Source: Candidatus Pelagibacter sp. (lineage in GTDB: Bacteria > Pseudomonadota > Alphaproteobacteria > Pelagibacterales > Pelagibacteraceae). From it: a DNA stretch of 64,000 bases. This document shows positions 48,745-58,099 of the stretch, piece by piece (positions within the stretch are counted from its first letter, which is position 1; every line of letters starts with the position of its first letter). The notes beneath the pieces are model-generated. The model did not search any database. It worked only from the letters and a program-made list of their open reading frames with translations, and was not told the DNA's origin. Location of the stretch: contig JAOJAE010000003.1 in NCBI GenBank assembly GCA_028227525.1, positions 30,147-94,146 on the forward strand, written 5' to 3'. Both the position numbers and the translations under genes were made by a program.

Positions 48745-49599
48745 ATGGCTTTACCAAATCACACACCTCTAAATTATAGAATTTGGCATTACACGTATTT
48801 AACTTTTTGTGGTTTGGTTTTTTTCTTTTTAATAGCTCCATTATTTGTAATTTTACCACTTTCTTTTAATGCTGAGCAGTACATTCACTTTTCAGCAAAG
48901 ATGTTAGCGTTAGACCCAGAAGGTTTTTCTTTAAGATGGTATGAGGACATGATTTATGGAACAAAAAATCCTTGGGGTTTAGCTACTAAAAATAGTTTAA
49001 TTATTGCTTTCTTTGCAACTATTGGATCAACTATTCTTGGAACTGTTGCCGCTTTAGGTTTAAGTAGCAGACATATGCCTTATAAAGCTGCATTCATGGC
49101 ATTATTAATTTCACCAATGATTGTTCCGTTAATTATTTCAGGTACAGCAATATTTTTCTTTATGGCTAAAGTTGGTTTAGCAGCAACTCACACAGGAATT
49201 ATATTATCTCATATAATTTTAGGAACTCCATTTGTGGTAATCACAGTTACTGCAACATTAACAGGTTTTGATCACAGTGTGACAAGAGCAGCTGCGAGTT
49301 TAGGAAGCAATCCAGTAAATACATTTATGAAAATAACATTACCGTTAATTATGCCTGGTGTAATTTCTGGAGCATTATTTGCTTTTGTAACTTCATTTGA
49401 TGAAGTTGTAGTTGTTTTATTTTTAGCTGGATTAGAAAATACTACAATTCCAATTCAGATGTGGGTTGGTTTAAGAGAGCAATTAAGTCCAACTATTATG
49501 GCTGTTGCAACTTGTTTAATTATAATGTCTACTCTGATTTTAGTTAGTGCTGAACTTTTAAGAAGAAGATCTGAAAGGCTTAGAGGAATAAATAGATAA
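48745..49599 (+). CDS. potC: PotC-type ABC permease
   Basis: The 284-residue protein has six spans and the coupling loop RAAASLGSNPVNTFMKITLP near residues 189-208. The start region, with FFFLIAPLFVILPLSFNA, is typical of PotC. It completes the PotADBC importer. Its stop codon abuts the stop of the convergent thiolase gene with no base between, so no terminator can lie outside coding sequence here. Confidence 0.92.
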   Translation: MALPNHTPLNYRIWHYTYLTFCGLVFFFLIAPLFVILPLSFNAEQYIHFSAKMLALDPEGFSLRWYEDMIYGTKNPWGLATKNSLIIAFFATIGSTILGTVAALGLSSRHMPYKAAFMALLISPMIVPLIISGTAIFFFMAKVGLAATHTGIILSHIILGTPFVVITVTATLTGFDHSVTRAAASLGSNPVNTFMKITLPLIMPGVISGALFAFVTSFDEVVVVLFLAGLENTTIPIQMWVGLREQLSPTIMAVATCLIIMSTLILVSAELLRRRSERLRGINR

Positions 49600-50724
49600 C
49601 TAATTTGTTGACTCTATAATCGTCGCAATACCCATACCATAACCAATACATTGAGTAGCTAAAGCATATTTCTTATTTTCTCTAACTAATAGTTCTGCAG
49701 CTTTTCCAGTAATTCTAGCTCCTGTTGCACCAAGTGGATGTCCTAAAGATATTGCTCCTCCATCAGGGTTTATTTTCTTGATATCAATTTCTAAATCTTT
49801 GATACAAGCTAATGATTGAGATGCAAAAGCTTCATTAAGCTCTATAATATCAATATCTTTAATTGATAAGTTTGCTCTTTTTAAAGCTTTTCTAGTTGCA
49901 CCAATAGGTCCTAACCCCATATAATCTGGATCACACCCTTCAACAGCAGTAGAAACAATCCTTCCTAAAATTTCTAAATTATTATCTTTAGCATACTGTT
50001 CTTCACACACTAAAACTGTTGCTGCTCCATCTGTTAGCGGAGATGAAGTGGCTGCAGTAACTGTTCCATTTTCATCAAAAATAACTTTTAAACTATCTAA
50101 AATTTCGTGATTAGAGTTAGCTCTTATACCGCCATCAATATCACAATCATTTATTTTTGTAATTTCGTTTTTAAATTTTCCTTGAACTTGTGCTTCATGA
50201 GCTTTTTGATGACTTAAAATTGCAAACTCTTGTTGAGCTCTTCTGTCAATAGAATATCTTTTAGCTACATTTTCTGCAGTAGTGCCCATTGTAAAATAAA
50301 GATGAGGATTGTCAGTATTTGACTTAGGATAAGGCAATGGGTTAAAACCAGTAGTTACTCTAGTCATACTTTCTACACCTCCACAAATAAAAGCTTTACC
50401 TGCTCCCATTGAAATTTTTCCAGCAGCAATATGAATAGCTTCCATTGAAGATCCACACCATCTATTAACAGTTGTTCCAGCTGTTTTTACATTCATTTCA
50501 CTTAAAAAAGTTACAATCTTACCTATGTTAAATCCTTGTTCTCCTTCTGGAAAAGCACAACCAATAATTACATCTTCTATGTCATTTTTGTTTATTTTTG
50601 TTTTTGAAATAAGATTTTTAATGACTTCTGATAATAATTCATCAGGCTTAACATTAATTAAAGCACCTTTTTTAGCAATAGTGAAAGGTGATCTTGAGTA
50701 ACCTGCTATGACTGTTTTAAACAT
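49600..50724 (-). CDS. Acetyl-CoA acyltransferase (thiolase)
   Basis: The 374-residue enzyme has the nucleophilic Cys90 in NRWCGSSMEAIHIAAG, the NEAFASQSLA stretch, the GGAISLGHPLGATGARI motif with catalytic His and the C-terminal catalytic Cys in ATQCIGYGMG. It cleaves or forms 3-ketoacyl-CoA. The bifunctional FadB/J-like gene is divergent 91 bases away, so the two probably form a beta-oxidation pair. It could also process acetoacetyl-CoA derived from acetoacetate of the carnitine route. Confidence 0.92.
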   Translation of the reverse strand: MFKTVIAGYSRSPFTIAKKGALINVKPDELLSEVIKNLISKTKINKNDIEDVIIGCAFPEGEQGFNIGKIVTFLSEMNVKTAGTTVNRWCGSSMEAIHIAAGKISMGAGKAFICGGVESMTRVTTGFNPLPYPKSNTDNPHLYFTMGTTAENVAKRYSIDRRAQQEFAILSHQKAHEAQVQGKFKNEITKINDCDIDGGIRANSNHEILDSLKVIFDENGTVTAATSSPLTDGAATVLVCEEQYAKDNNLEILGRIVSTAVEGCDPDYMGLGPIGATRKALKRANLSIKDIDIIELNEAFASQSLACIKDLEIDIKKINPDGGAISLGHPLGATGARITGKAAELLVRENKKYALATQCIGYGMGIATIIESTN

Positions 50725-50798
50725 TGTTAATTAATATATATATTTATTTTATTATTGGTAGAGAGATTATATTAATAATTGTCTTTAATAAATTTTGT

Positions 50799-50804
50799 TA
50801 TACT
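50799..50804 (+). promoter_or_regulatory. TATACT -10 box ahead of the FadB/J-like gene
   Basis: TATACT lies 11 bases before the ATG at 50816, so the transcript would begin only a few bases before the ATG. No good -35 box at standard spacing is seen. This placement supports the ATG over the upstream TTG at 50795 as the start. Confidence 0.4.
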
Positions 50805-50815
50805 GTTCACAACTT

Positions 50816-53038
50816 ATGGATATCAAAAAAGTTGTAGTTATTGGTTCAGGTACTATGGGTAGCGGAATTGCAGCTCATTTGTGTAATGCGAATGTGCCTG
50901 TTACATTATTAGATCTTACAACTGAAATTTCTGAAAAGGCAAGAGATAGGATATTTAAGTCAAAACCTCCACTATTGTTAGACAAATCACAAATTGAGAA
51001 TATTAAAGTAGGTAATATCAATGATAATTTTGATGTTGTTAAGGAAGCAGATTGGGTGGTCGAAGCAGTTGTTGAGAGAATTGATATTAAACATAATATT
51101 TATGAGAAAATTTTCAAAAATAGAAAAGAAGGTGCAATTGTTTCATCAAACACATCATCTATTCCAATTAAAGTTTTATCTGAGAAATTAACTGCCGAAG
51201 AAAAAAAAGATTTTTGTATTACTCACTTTTTTAATCCAGTTAGATACATGGGATTATTAGAGATTGTTAAAAATGAAAATAATGATTTAGCTAAAATCAA
51301 TTCTCTAAAAAAATTTTGTGAAGTAGAGCTAGGAAAAGGAGCAATAGTTTGCAATGATACCCCAGGATTCTTAGGCAATAGAATAGGTGTTTTTGCAATG
51401 CAAGTTGCAATGACTGAGGCCTTTAAAATGAAATTAAGTATTGAGGAAGCAGACGCAATTTTTGGAAGACCAATGGGTATACCAAAAACAGGAGTTTTTG
51501 GTCTTTATGACTTAATTGGAATTGACCTAATGGCCGATGTTTTAAAAAGTTTTATCAAAGAACTATCGGAAAAAGATCCTTTTCAAGAAGTTGCTAAAGA
51601 AATTCCTCTTGTCAAAAAATTAATTGAGACAGGATATACTGGTCGAAAAGGTAAAGGTGGCTTTTATCGAATGAATAAAACTGGTGCAACCAAGATTATG
51701 GAGGCAATTGATCTTGAAACAGGTGATTATTCTGCAAGTCAGAAAATTAATATTGGTTCAGATAAAGTCGATTTAAAATCTTTGATTTCAAGAGATGATA
51801 AATATGGTGAGTACGCGTGGTCTGTTATTTCAAAAATTATAAAGTATTCATCTTCATTAGTTCCTGGAATTACTAAAAATTTTAATGACATTGATGAAGC
51901 TATGAGACTTGGTTTTAATTGGGCTAAAGGCCCATTTGAAATGTTAGAAGAAATTGGTGTAGAAAATTTTTTCAATAAAGTTGATGATTTTCAGGGAAAT
52001 GAGTTTTTAGAAAATTTATCCAAAAGTAAAAACCAAGATTTTTATGGCTCTAGACAAAAATATACTGAGATAGAAACATTAGGAAAAGTTAAAAAGAAAG
52101 CAATCAGTGTTGATGGAAACAATTCAGCTCAAGTTTATCGTTTTAAAGATTATAACATTGTTGAATTTACAACTAAAGCCAATGCACTTGATTACGATTC
52201 AATGGATGCTCTTAAAAAAGCTACAGATAAGCCTTTAATTATTATCAATGAAAGTATGCAATTTTCTGCTGGTGTAAATTTAACTTACACAATGGATTTT
52301 GCGAACAAAGGTGATTTTAAATCAATTGAAAAATTTATTAAATATTTTCAAGAAACATGTAAACATCTGAAATATTCTGATCATCCAGTAATCTCAGCGC
52401 CCTCAGGTTTAACTTTAGGTGGTGGATTTGAAGTAATGGTTCAAAGTAATTTTGTGGCCTCACACACAAACATTGTTGTTGGTTTAGTTGAAACTATTGT
52501 TGGTTTAATTCCAGCAGGAGGTGGATGTAAGGAAATGTTGGCAAGATGGTTAGATACAGATGAGGCTAAAAAAGATCCAAATTACGCCCCTCTTAAAGTA
52601 TTTGATATTATTGGTTATGGTAAAACGGCAACTTCACCAGTTGAGGCAGAACCTATGAAATATTTAAAGCCTGAAGATAAAAAGATTATGAATAGGAATA
52701 GTTTACTTGAGGTTTCAAAGGAAATTTTAATTGAAAATAAAGATTTTAAAGCCCCAACAGAGACAAAATTTAACCTTCCAGGAAAAATAGTGATTCCCGA
52801 AATGAATAAGATTTTAGAAAAATTATATAATGACAAAGTTATTCTTAATCATGGATTAAAAGTTGCTCAAGAATTAGCCCATGTGTTAAGTGGTGGTGAT
52901 ACATCGATTGAAAAAACTTTATCCGAAGATGATCTGTTTAAATTGGAATTAGATGCTTTTATGAGATTAATTGAGACTAAAGAAACTCAAGATAGAATTA
53001 AACATACACTTGCAACAGGCAAGCCTTTAATCAACTAA
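50816..53038 (+). CDS. Bifunctional 3-hydroxyacyl-CoA dehydrogenase/enoyl-CoA hydratase (FadB/FadJ-like)
   Basis: The protein (740 residues from the ATG) has an N-terminal 3-hydroxyacyl-CoA dehydrogenase half: VVVIGSGTMGSGIAAHLCNA, HFFNPVRYMGLLEIV and the C-terminal helical region near residues 190-295. A crotonase-like domain follows (SAPSGLTLGGGFEVMVQSN and VGLIPAGGGCKEM). This is reversed relative to E. coli FadB, where the hydratase is first, and matches the alphaproteobacterial two-domain form. It acts in beta-oxidation with the divergent thiolase. A TTG at 50795 would lengthen it by seven residues. Confidence 0.9.
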   Translation: MDIKKVVVIGSGTMGSGIAAHLCNANVPVTLLDLTTEISEKARDRIFKSKPPLLLDKSQIENIKVGNINDNFDVVKEADWVVEAVVERIDIKHNIYEKIFKNRKEGAIVSSNTSSIPIKVLSEKLTAEEKKDFCITHFFNPVRYMGLLEIVKNENNDLAKINSLKKFCEVELGKGAIVCNDTPGFLGNRIGVFAMQVAMTEAFKMKLSIEEADAIFGRPMGIPKTGVFGLYDLIGIDLMADVLKSFIKELSEKDPFQEVAKEIPLVKKLIETGYTGRKGKGGFYRMNKTGATKIMEAIDLETGDYSASQKINIGSDKVDLKSLISRDDKYGEYAWSVISKIIKYSSSLVPGITKNFNDIDEAMRLGFNWAKGPFEMLEEIGVENFFNKVDDFQGNEFLENLSKSKNQDFYGSRQKYTEIETLGKVKKKAISVDGNNSAQVYRFKDYNIVEFTTKANALDYDSMDALKKATDKPLIIINESMQFSAGVNLTYTMDFANKGDFKSIEKFIKYFQETCKHLKYSDHPVISAPSGLTLGGGFEVMVQSNFVASHTNIVVGLVETIVGLIPAGGGCKEMLARWLDTDEAKKDPNYAPLKVFDIIGYGKTATSPVEAEPMKYLKPEDKKIMNRNSLLEVSKEILIENKDFKAPTETKFNLPGKIVIPEMNKILEKLYNDKVILNHGLKVAQELAHVLSGGDTSIEKTLSEDDLFKLELDAFMRLIETKETQDRIKHTLATGKPLIN

Positions 53039-53042
53039 TTCA

Positions 53043-53687
53043 TTAATTAAACATTCTAACAGTATTAATAAAATCAGGTCTGAGTACATATTCAGATCTA
53101 TGAGAGTATTTTATTTTTTCTAAAACTTTAATACCGTAGATAACCTTACCTATTGGGGTGTATTCACCTTCAAACAAAGGTTCATCATCAAGAATGATAA
53201 AAAATTGACTATCTTCAGTATCATACTTTAAAGTTCTTGCTAAACCAACTGTGCCTCTTTGAAAATTAAACTCAGCATCAATTTCTGATTTTATTGTACC
53301 AAACCCAGATTTGCCAGTTCCAATCTTTCCATAATCTATTTGATTTTTCTTACCAAACTCAATGTCTCCCCCTTGAACAAGTTTATTTTTTATAACTCTA
53401 TGAAAAGCAACATTGTCATATGATTTTAAACCAATTAATTTTTTAAATCGCTCAACTCCATTTGGAGATACTCCAGGATAAAGTTCAATAATAACATTTC
53501 CACATTCAGCATTAAGTATGACAATATTGTTTGGCTTTTCAAAATCAATTTTTTGAGGATCAAAATTTTTTACAAACAAACATTTATTTTTAACTATAAT
53601 AGTAAAACTTAAAGCAAAAATTGCCAATACTATTAGAAATATAAAAATTAATTTTTCATGCAATGAGGCTTTAATTTTTTTAATCAT
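53043..53687 (-). CDS. Membrane-anchored cyclophilin-type peptidyl-prolyl isomerase
   Basis: The 214-residue protein has one N-terminal hydrophobic span (residues about 13-32), then a cyclophilin domain with IVILNAECGNVIIELYPG and AFHRVIKNKLVQGGDIEFG. It continues with GTVGLARTLKYDTEDSQFFI. The domain probably faces the periplasm and assists protein folding. The active-site Arg in FHRVI is kept. The gene converges with the FadB/J-like gene four bases apart, and is three bases downstream of the metallopeptidase-like gene. Confidence 0.9.
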   Translation of the reverse strand: MIKKIKASLHEKLIFIFLIVLAIFALSFTIIVKNKCLFVKNFDPQKIDFEKPNNIVILNAECGNVIIELYPGVSPNGVERFKKLIGLKSYDNVAFHRVIKNKLVQGGDIEFGKKNQIDYGKIGTGKSGFGTIKSEIDAEFNFQRGTVGLARTLKYDTEDSQFFIILDDEPLFEGEYTPIGKVIYGIKVLEKIKYSHRSEYVLRPDFINTVRMFN

Positions 53688-53689
53688 AT

Positions 53690-54418
53690 TTAAAATTCAA
53701 AACTATTATCAATTTGATTTAATTTATCTTTAATAAATTTTATCTTTTTATTAAGAATTGTGTCGTTTGAAATTTTATAATCTCCAGATATTAAATGTGA
53801 ATATACTTCTGCCATATCTTCAGAAGGAGTTGTCATTGAGTATTCAGTAAAAAAACCATTAGTATTTTTATATGTATCAAGGCCTAAATTTTTAGAACAG
53901 GTAGAGCAATCAGCATATTTAAAACTTGAGTTATTAAATTTTTTCCATTCATCTTCATTAAATAAATCTTTAAAACCATCATTAACAATATGGAATAACT
54001 CGTGATGAATTACTCTTTCAAAATATTTTTCATTAAATTTTAGATCTATAATTAATGTTTTCATTACATGATCTGGAATACCTGCTGTATTTATTCCTGA
54101 AATTGATAAATTTTCACACATAACAATGTATTTTAAGTTAATCTTCTTTAAAAATTCCTTTGAATATCTATTCAAATTTTTAGATATTATTTGATATTTT
54201 CTATGATAGGTTTGTTTATTGGAATTAACACATGCAATATTATTTTGAACTCCTAATCTAAAAGGCTTTTTTGCATAAAAGTATTTGAGTTTATTTGGTG
54301 TTTTTAATTGATAAATTTCTAAATTTGGAATTTTAATAAGATTGTAAATAGAATTTGGATTTGCAGACGTTATTAAAAAAAATGATATCAAAACAAGCTT
54401 AAAAATCCTCATAAACAT
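53690..54418 (-). CDS. Putative secreted zinc metallopeptidase (HExxH, gluzincin-like)
   Basis: I do not recognise a named family. The 242-residue protein has an N-terminal signal-like stretch (MFMRIFKLVLISFFLITSA) and the zinc motif IHHELFHIV, with His139, Glu140 and His143. Downstream acidic residues include Glu192 and Glu200/Glu204 in TPSEDMAEVYSHLI, one of which could be the third ligand. A CSTCSKN pair near residue 171-174 could form a disulfide. It lies in one operon with the cyclophilin, which may help it fold outside the membrane. Confidence 0.65.
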   Translation of the reverse strand: MFMRIFKLVLISFFLITSANPNSIYNLIKIPNLEIYQLKTPNKLKYFYAKKPFRLGVQNNIACVNSNKQTYHRKYQIISKNLNRYSKEFLKKINLKYIVMCENLSISGINTAGIPDHVMKTLIIDLKFNEKYFERVIHHELFHIVNDGFKDLFNEDEWKKFNNSSFKYADCSTCSKNLGLDTYKNTNGFFTEYSMTTPSEDMAEVYSHLISGDYKISNDTILNKKIKFIKDKLNQIDNSFEF

Positions 54419-54468
54419 AATTTAGATGATATTCGATTTAAAAAGAATGTGGTACATTTTGTTTATAA

Positions 54469-55428
54469 ATGAAAAAAGAGCGTAACAAAAATCCTATCCA
54501 GCCAGTAAGTGGAACTAAAGTTCCAAGATTTGCAGGCCCTTCAACATTTGCAAGACTACCAGAGTTAAGGGATGTGGAAAGTTGTGATGTTGCAATTGTT
54601 GGGGTACCATTTGATGCAGGCACAAGCTACAGACCAGGTGCAAGATTTGGTCCTCAAAGTATTCGACAAGCTTCAAGACATTTAAGAACCAACTATCATC
54701 CAAGTTATGATGTAGAACCTTTTAAAGTTCAGCAAGTAGCAGATGCTGGAGATATTACCTGTAATCCTTTTAGTATTGATGAAGCAATAAAACAAATCGA
54801 AGCTGGAGCAACCGATCTGTTAAATAAAGTGGGTGGTATAATCAGTTTAGGTGGTGACCACACCATCGCTGTCCCACTTCTTAGAGCAATTAATAAAAAA
54901 TGTAATGGACCAGTTGCTCTAGTTCATTTCGATGCTCATCTAGATACGTGGGATACTTATTTTGGTGCACCTTATACACATGGCACTCCATTTAGAAGAG
55001 CTAGAGAAGAAGGTTTATTTTTAGATGATGCTTCAATGCATGTTGGTATTAGAGGTCCACTTTATAGTAGAGATGACATTAAAAACGATGAAAGTTTTGG
55101 ATTTAAGATAATTCATTGTGATGAATTTCAAACAGAGGGAACAGATAAAATTGCAGAAAGAATTAAAAAAAGAGTAGGAGACAATCCTTTATATCTATCA
55201 ATCGATATTGATGTACTTGATCCTGCTTTTGCGCCAGGTACAGGGACACCAGAGATTGCAGGTATGACCACAAGAGAAATGGTAAATGTCTTAAGAGGAC
55301 TTTCAGGATTAAATTTAGTTTCGGCTGATGTTGTTGAAGTTTCACCTGCATACGACCATGCTGAAGTAACCTCTTTAGCTGCAGCTACAATTGTTTACGA
55401 GCTTACAAATCTATTTGCAAAATCATAA
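54469..55428 (+). CDS. Agmatinase/ureohydrolase family enzyme
   Basis: The 319-residue enzyme keeps all manganese ligands of the ureohydrolases: His131 in LGGDHT, Asp155, His157 and Asp159 in FDAHLDTWD, and Asp246/Asp248 in LSIDIDVLDPAF. It cleaves a guanidino compound to urea and an amine. Agmatine is typical, but guanidinobutyrate, guanidinopropionate and guanidine are also handled by this family. An ALDH gene follows 20 bases later and a Pot transporter is 5 kb away, so a guanidino or polyamine degradation route is plausible. Confidence 0.88.
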   Translation: MKKERNKNPIQPVSGTKVPRFAGPSTFARLPELRDVESCDVAIVGVPFDAGTSYRPGARFGPQSIRQASRHLRTNYHPSYDVEPFKVQQVADAGDITCNPFSIDEAIKQIEAGATDLLNKVGGIISLGGDHTIAVPLLRAINKKCNGPVALVHFDAHLDTWDTYFGAPYTHGTPFRRAREEGLFLDDASMHVGIRGPLYSRDDIKNDESFGFKIIHCDEFQTEGTDKIAERIKKRVGDNPLYLSIDIDVLDPAFAPGTGTPEIAGMTTREMVNVLRGLSGLNLVSADVVEVSPAYDHAEVTSLAAATIVYELTNLFAKS

Positions 55429-55448
55429 AGAAAGGATAGTTATAAGAA

Positions 55449-56885
55449 ATGTTAGATAAAAAAAATTTTTACATTAATGGTCAATGGGTTGCTCCAAAAA
55501 AACCTAATGATTATAAAGTTATAGATCCATCAACAGAAGAAGAGTGTGCAGTAATATCTTTAGGTGGAACTGAAGATGTTAATGATGCCGTAGATGCTGC
55601 AAAAAAAGCATTTGAGACTTGGGCATTTTCATCAAAAGAAGAAAGATTAGAATATCTAGAAGCTTTATATGCTATTTATAAAAAAAGATGGGCAGACATG
55701 GCTCAAGCAATTTCACTTGAAATGGGAGCGCCAATAGATTTTTCAACTCAACTTCAAGCAGGCACTGGGGCAAGCCATATAAAATCTTATATTAAAGTTT
55801 TAAAAGAATATACGTTTGAAGAAATATTAGGGGATCATGCTCCAAATAATAAAATTTTACATGAACCAAAAGGTGTTTGTGCATTAATCACTCCTTGGAA
55901 TTGGCCAATGAACCAAGTTTGTCTTAAAGTAATTCCAGCTATAGCAACTGGTTGTACTATGGTGCTTAAGCCATCTGAAATTGCTCCTTTATCTTCTATG
56001 ATATTAGCTGAGATGATTGATGAGATAAAATTACCAAAAGGTGTTTTTAATTTAGTTAATGGAGATGGAGCTGTGACAGGTGATGCTTTAACTAGTCATC
56101 CAGATGTTAACATGGTTTCATTTACAGGATCTACAAGAGCAGGTGCTTTAATTTCTGAAAATGCAGCAAAAGACTTTAAAAGAGTTAGTTTAGAGCTTGG
56201 AGGAAAAGGCGCAAACATTATATTTAAAGATGCTGATGCTGAAGCTGTTGAAAGAGGAGCGCTTAGATGTTTTAGAAATACAGGACAATCTTGTAATGCT
56301 CCAACAAGAATGTTGGTAGAAAAATCAATGTATGATGAAGCGGTTGAAAGAGTTAAAAATTTTGCAAATTCAATGAAAGTGGATGTGGCAACAAAAGAGG
56401 GTGATCATATAGGTCCAGTAGTTTCAAAAACTCAGTTTGATAAAATTCAATCATTAATTCAAGTTGGAATTGATGAAGGTGCAAAGTTAGTAGCAGGTGG
56501 AACCGGAAAACCTGATGGATTAGACAAAGGTTACTTTGTAAAACCAACAGCTTTTGCAGATGTGAATAATCAAATGCAAATTGCAAGAACAGAAATTTTT
56601 GGTCCAGTGTTATCAATTATACCTTTTGAGACAGAGGAAGAAGCGATTGCAATTGCTAATGATACACCTTACGGACTTTTAAATTTCATTCAAACTCAAG
56701 ATCAAGAAAAAGCTAACAGAGTTGCAAGAAAACTTAGGTCTGGAATGGTTGATATCAATGGCGCAGGTCTAGCACCTGATGCACCTTTTGGTGGTTACAA
56801 ACATTCTGGTATTGGTCGTGAAGCTGGTAAGTTAGGGCTTGAAGAATATCTTGAAGTTAAAGCGGTAAGTGGTTGGAACGATTAA
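55449..56885 (+). CDS. NAD(P)-dependent aldehyde dehydrogenase
   Basis: The 478-residue enzyme has GVCALITPWNWPMNQVCLKV, the catalytic Glu in SLELGGKGANI and the catalytic Cys in RNTGQSCNAPTRM. It is a close paralogue of the enzyme at 40671-42101. The agmatinase-family gene 20 bases upstream suggests it oxidises an aminoaldehyde derived from a polyamine or guanidino compound, but no amine oxidase or transaminase gene is adjacent. Its last four bases overlap the convergent ArgE-like gene. Confidence 0.92.
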   Translation: MLDKKNFYINGQWVAPKKPNDYKVIDPSTEEECAVISLGGTEDVNDAVDAAKKAFETWAFSSKEERLEYLEALYAIYKKRWADMAQAISLEMGAPIDFSTQLQAGTGASHIKSYIKVLKEYTFEEILGDHAPNNKILHEPKGVCALITPWNWPMNQVCLKVIPAIATGCTMVLKPSEIAPLSSMILAEMIDEIKLPKGVFNLVNGDGAVTGDALTSHPDVNMVSFTGSTRAGALISENAAKDFKRVSLELGGKGANIIFKDADAEAVERGALRCFRNTGQSCNAPTRMLVEKSMYDEAVERVKNFANSMKVDVATKEGDHIGPVVSKTQFDKIQSLIQVGIDEGAKLVAGGTGKPDGLDKGYFVKPTAFADVNNQMQIARTEIFGPVLSIIPFETEEEAIAIANDTPYGLLNFIQTQDQEKANRVARKLRSGMVDINGAGLAPDAPFGGYKHSGIGREAGKLGLEEYLEVKAVSGWND

Positions 56886-58072
56886 TTAGGAATAGAATTT
56901 TTTTTAATTCCATCTAATAAATTCAAACATTTTTTTAGTTCATCTAAAACAATGAACTCATCAATTTTATGAGCTTGTTCAATTGAGCCAGGACCACAAA
57001 CAACAGTACTAATTCCTATTTCTTGAAACAAACCTGCTTCAGTTCCAAATGAAACTACTTGTCTAGAATTGTCACCAGTTAAACTTGAGATTAATTCACA
57101 AGCATCTGATTTATCTTCTCTATCAAAGCCAACTATTTCACCAATGATATCCTTTTCAATCGAAGCATGTGGAAAAATTTTTTTCATATCAGGAAGCAAT
57201 ACTTCATTTGCATACTTATCAATTTCTTGATTTAAAAATACTCCATCTTCTTTAACTACTGGTCTTGTTTCCCAATTTACATGACACTTGTCTGCAATTA
57301 CATTGTGAGCAATACCGCCAAAGACACCTCCAATAGAAAGAGTAGAGTGAGGAGGGTCAAAAATTGAGTCTTTTGGTGCTCTTTCTTTTAGTTTTTCTCT
57401 TAATTCAATTAATTTATTTACATATCTTGATGCATACTCAACAGCACTGACACCTTTATGTGGTGCTGAACTATGTCCGGCTAAACCTTTAAAGTATGTT
57501 GTGTATTCATAACAACCTTTATGAGCATCAATAATTTTCATATTAGTTGGTTCACCAATAATACAAATGCCATCTTTAATATCTCTTTTTTTTAATTCCT
57601 CTATTAATATAGGAGCTCCCTGACATGCAGTTTCTTCATCGAAAGTGAAAGAAAAATGAATATCTCTATCTAAATTTGATTTTGAAAAAGTAGGTGCATA
57701 AGCTAAAGCACAAGCAATAAATCCTTTCATGTCACAAGATCCTCTACCATATAATTTGTCTCCTTTAATAGTCGCTATGAAAGGATCTGAGCTCCATCCT
57801 TTTGAAACTGGAACCACATCCGTGTGGCCAGATAGAATTATTGGTTTTTTTGTTTGAGAACTTTTAGCTTTTAATGTTGCAAATAGATTTACTCTTTTTT
57901 TTTCATCATCGTAAGTTCTAAATGAAGTGGCCCCAAGTTTTTTTAAGATATCATCACAATAATCAATTAATGAGCTATTATCTTCTCCTGAAATAGTTTT
58001 AAAACCTATTAGGTCTGTTAGGATTTTAACTGAATTATCGAATAATTGTTCTGAATTATTTGCTGTATTCAT
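56882..58072 (-). CDS. argE: M20-family deacylase, acetylornithine-deacetylase-like (ArgE)
   Basis: The 396-residue enzyme has the M20 metal motifs: SGHTDVVPVSKGWSSDPF, YGRGSCDMKGF, FTFDEETACQGAP and a dimerisation region with GLAGHSSAPHKGVSAVEYA. ArgE removes the acetyl group of N-acetylornithine. It may instead act on another N-acyl amino acid, for example the product of the DoeA-like enzyme encoded at 43.9 kb, because no DoeB-type gene is in view. The sequence alone cannot separate these. Confidence 0.85.
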   Translation of the reverse strand: MNTANNSEQLFDNSVKILTDLIGFKTISGEDNSSLIDYCDDILKKLGATSFRTYDDEKKRVNLFATLKAKSSQTKKPIILSGHTDVVPVSKGWSSDPFIATIKGDKLYGRGSCDMKGFIACALAYAPTFSKSNLDRDIHFSFTFDEETACQGAPILIEELKKRDIKDGICIIGEPTNMKIIDAHKGCYEYTTYFKGLAGHSSAPHKGVSAVEYASRYVNKLIELREKLKERAPKDSIFDPPHSTLSIGGVFGGIAHNVIADKCHVNWETRPVVKEDGVFLNQEIDKYANEVLLPDMKKIFPHASIEKDIIGEIVGFDREDKSDACELISSLTGDNSRQVVSFGTEAGLFQEIGISTVVCGPGSIEQAHKIDEFIVLDELKKCLNLLDGIKKNSIPN

Positions 58073-58099
58073 TTTTAAGTTCTACTATATATTAATTAT

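Noticed and set aside
50795..50815. TTG start for the FadB/J-like gene
   Set aside because: A TATACT promoter box overlaps the added codons and the family consensus starts at the ATG at 50816.
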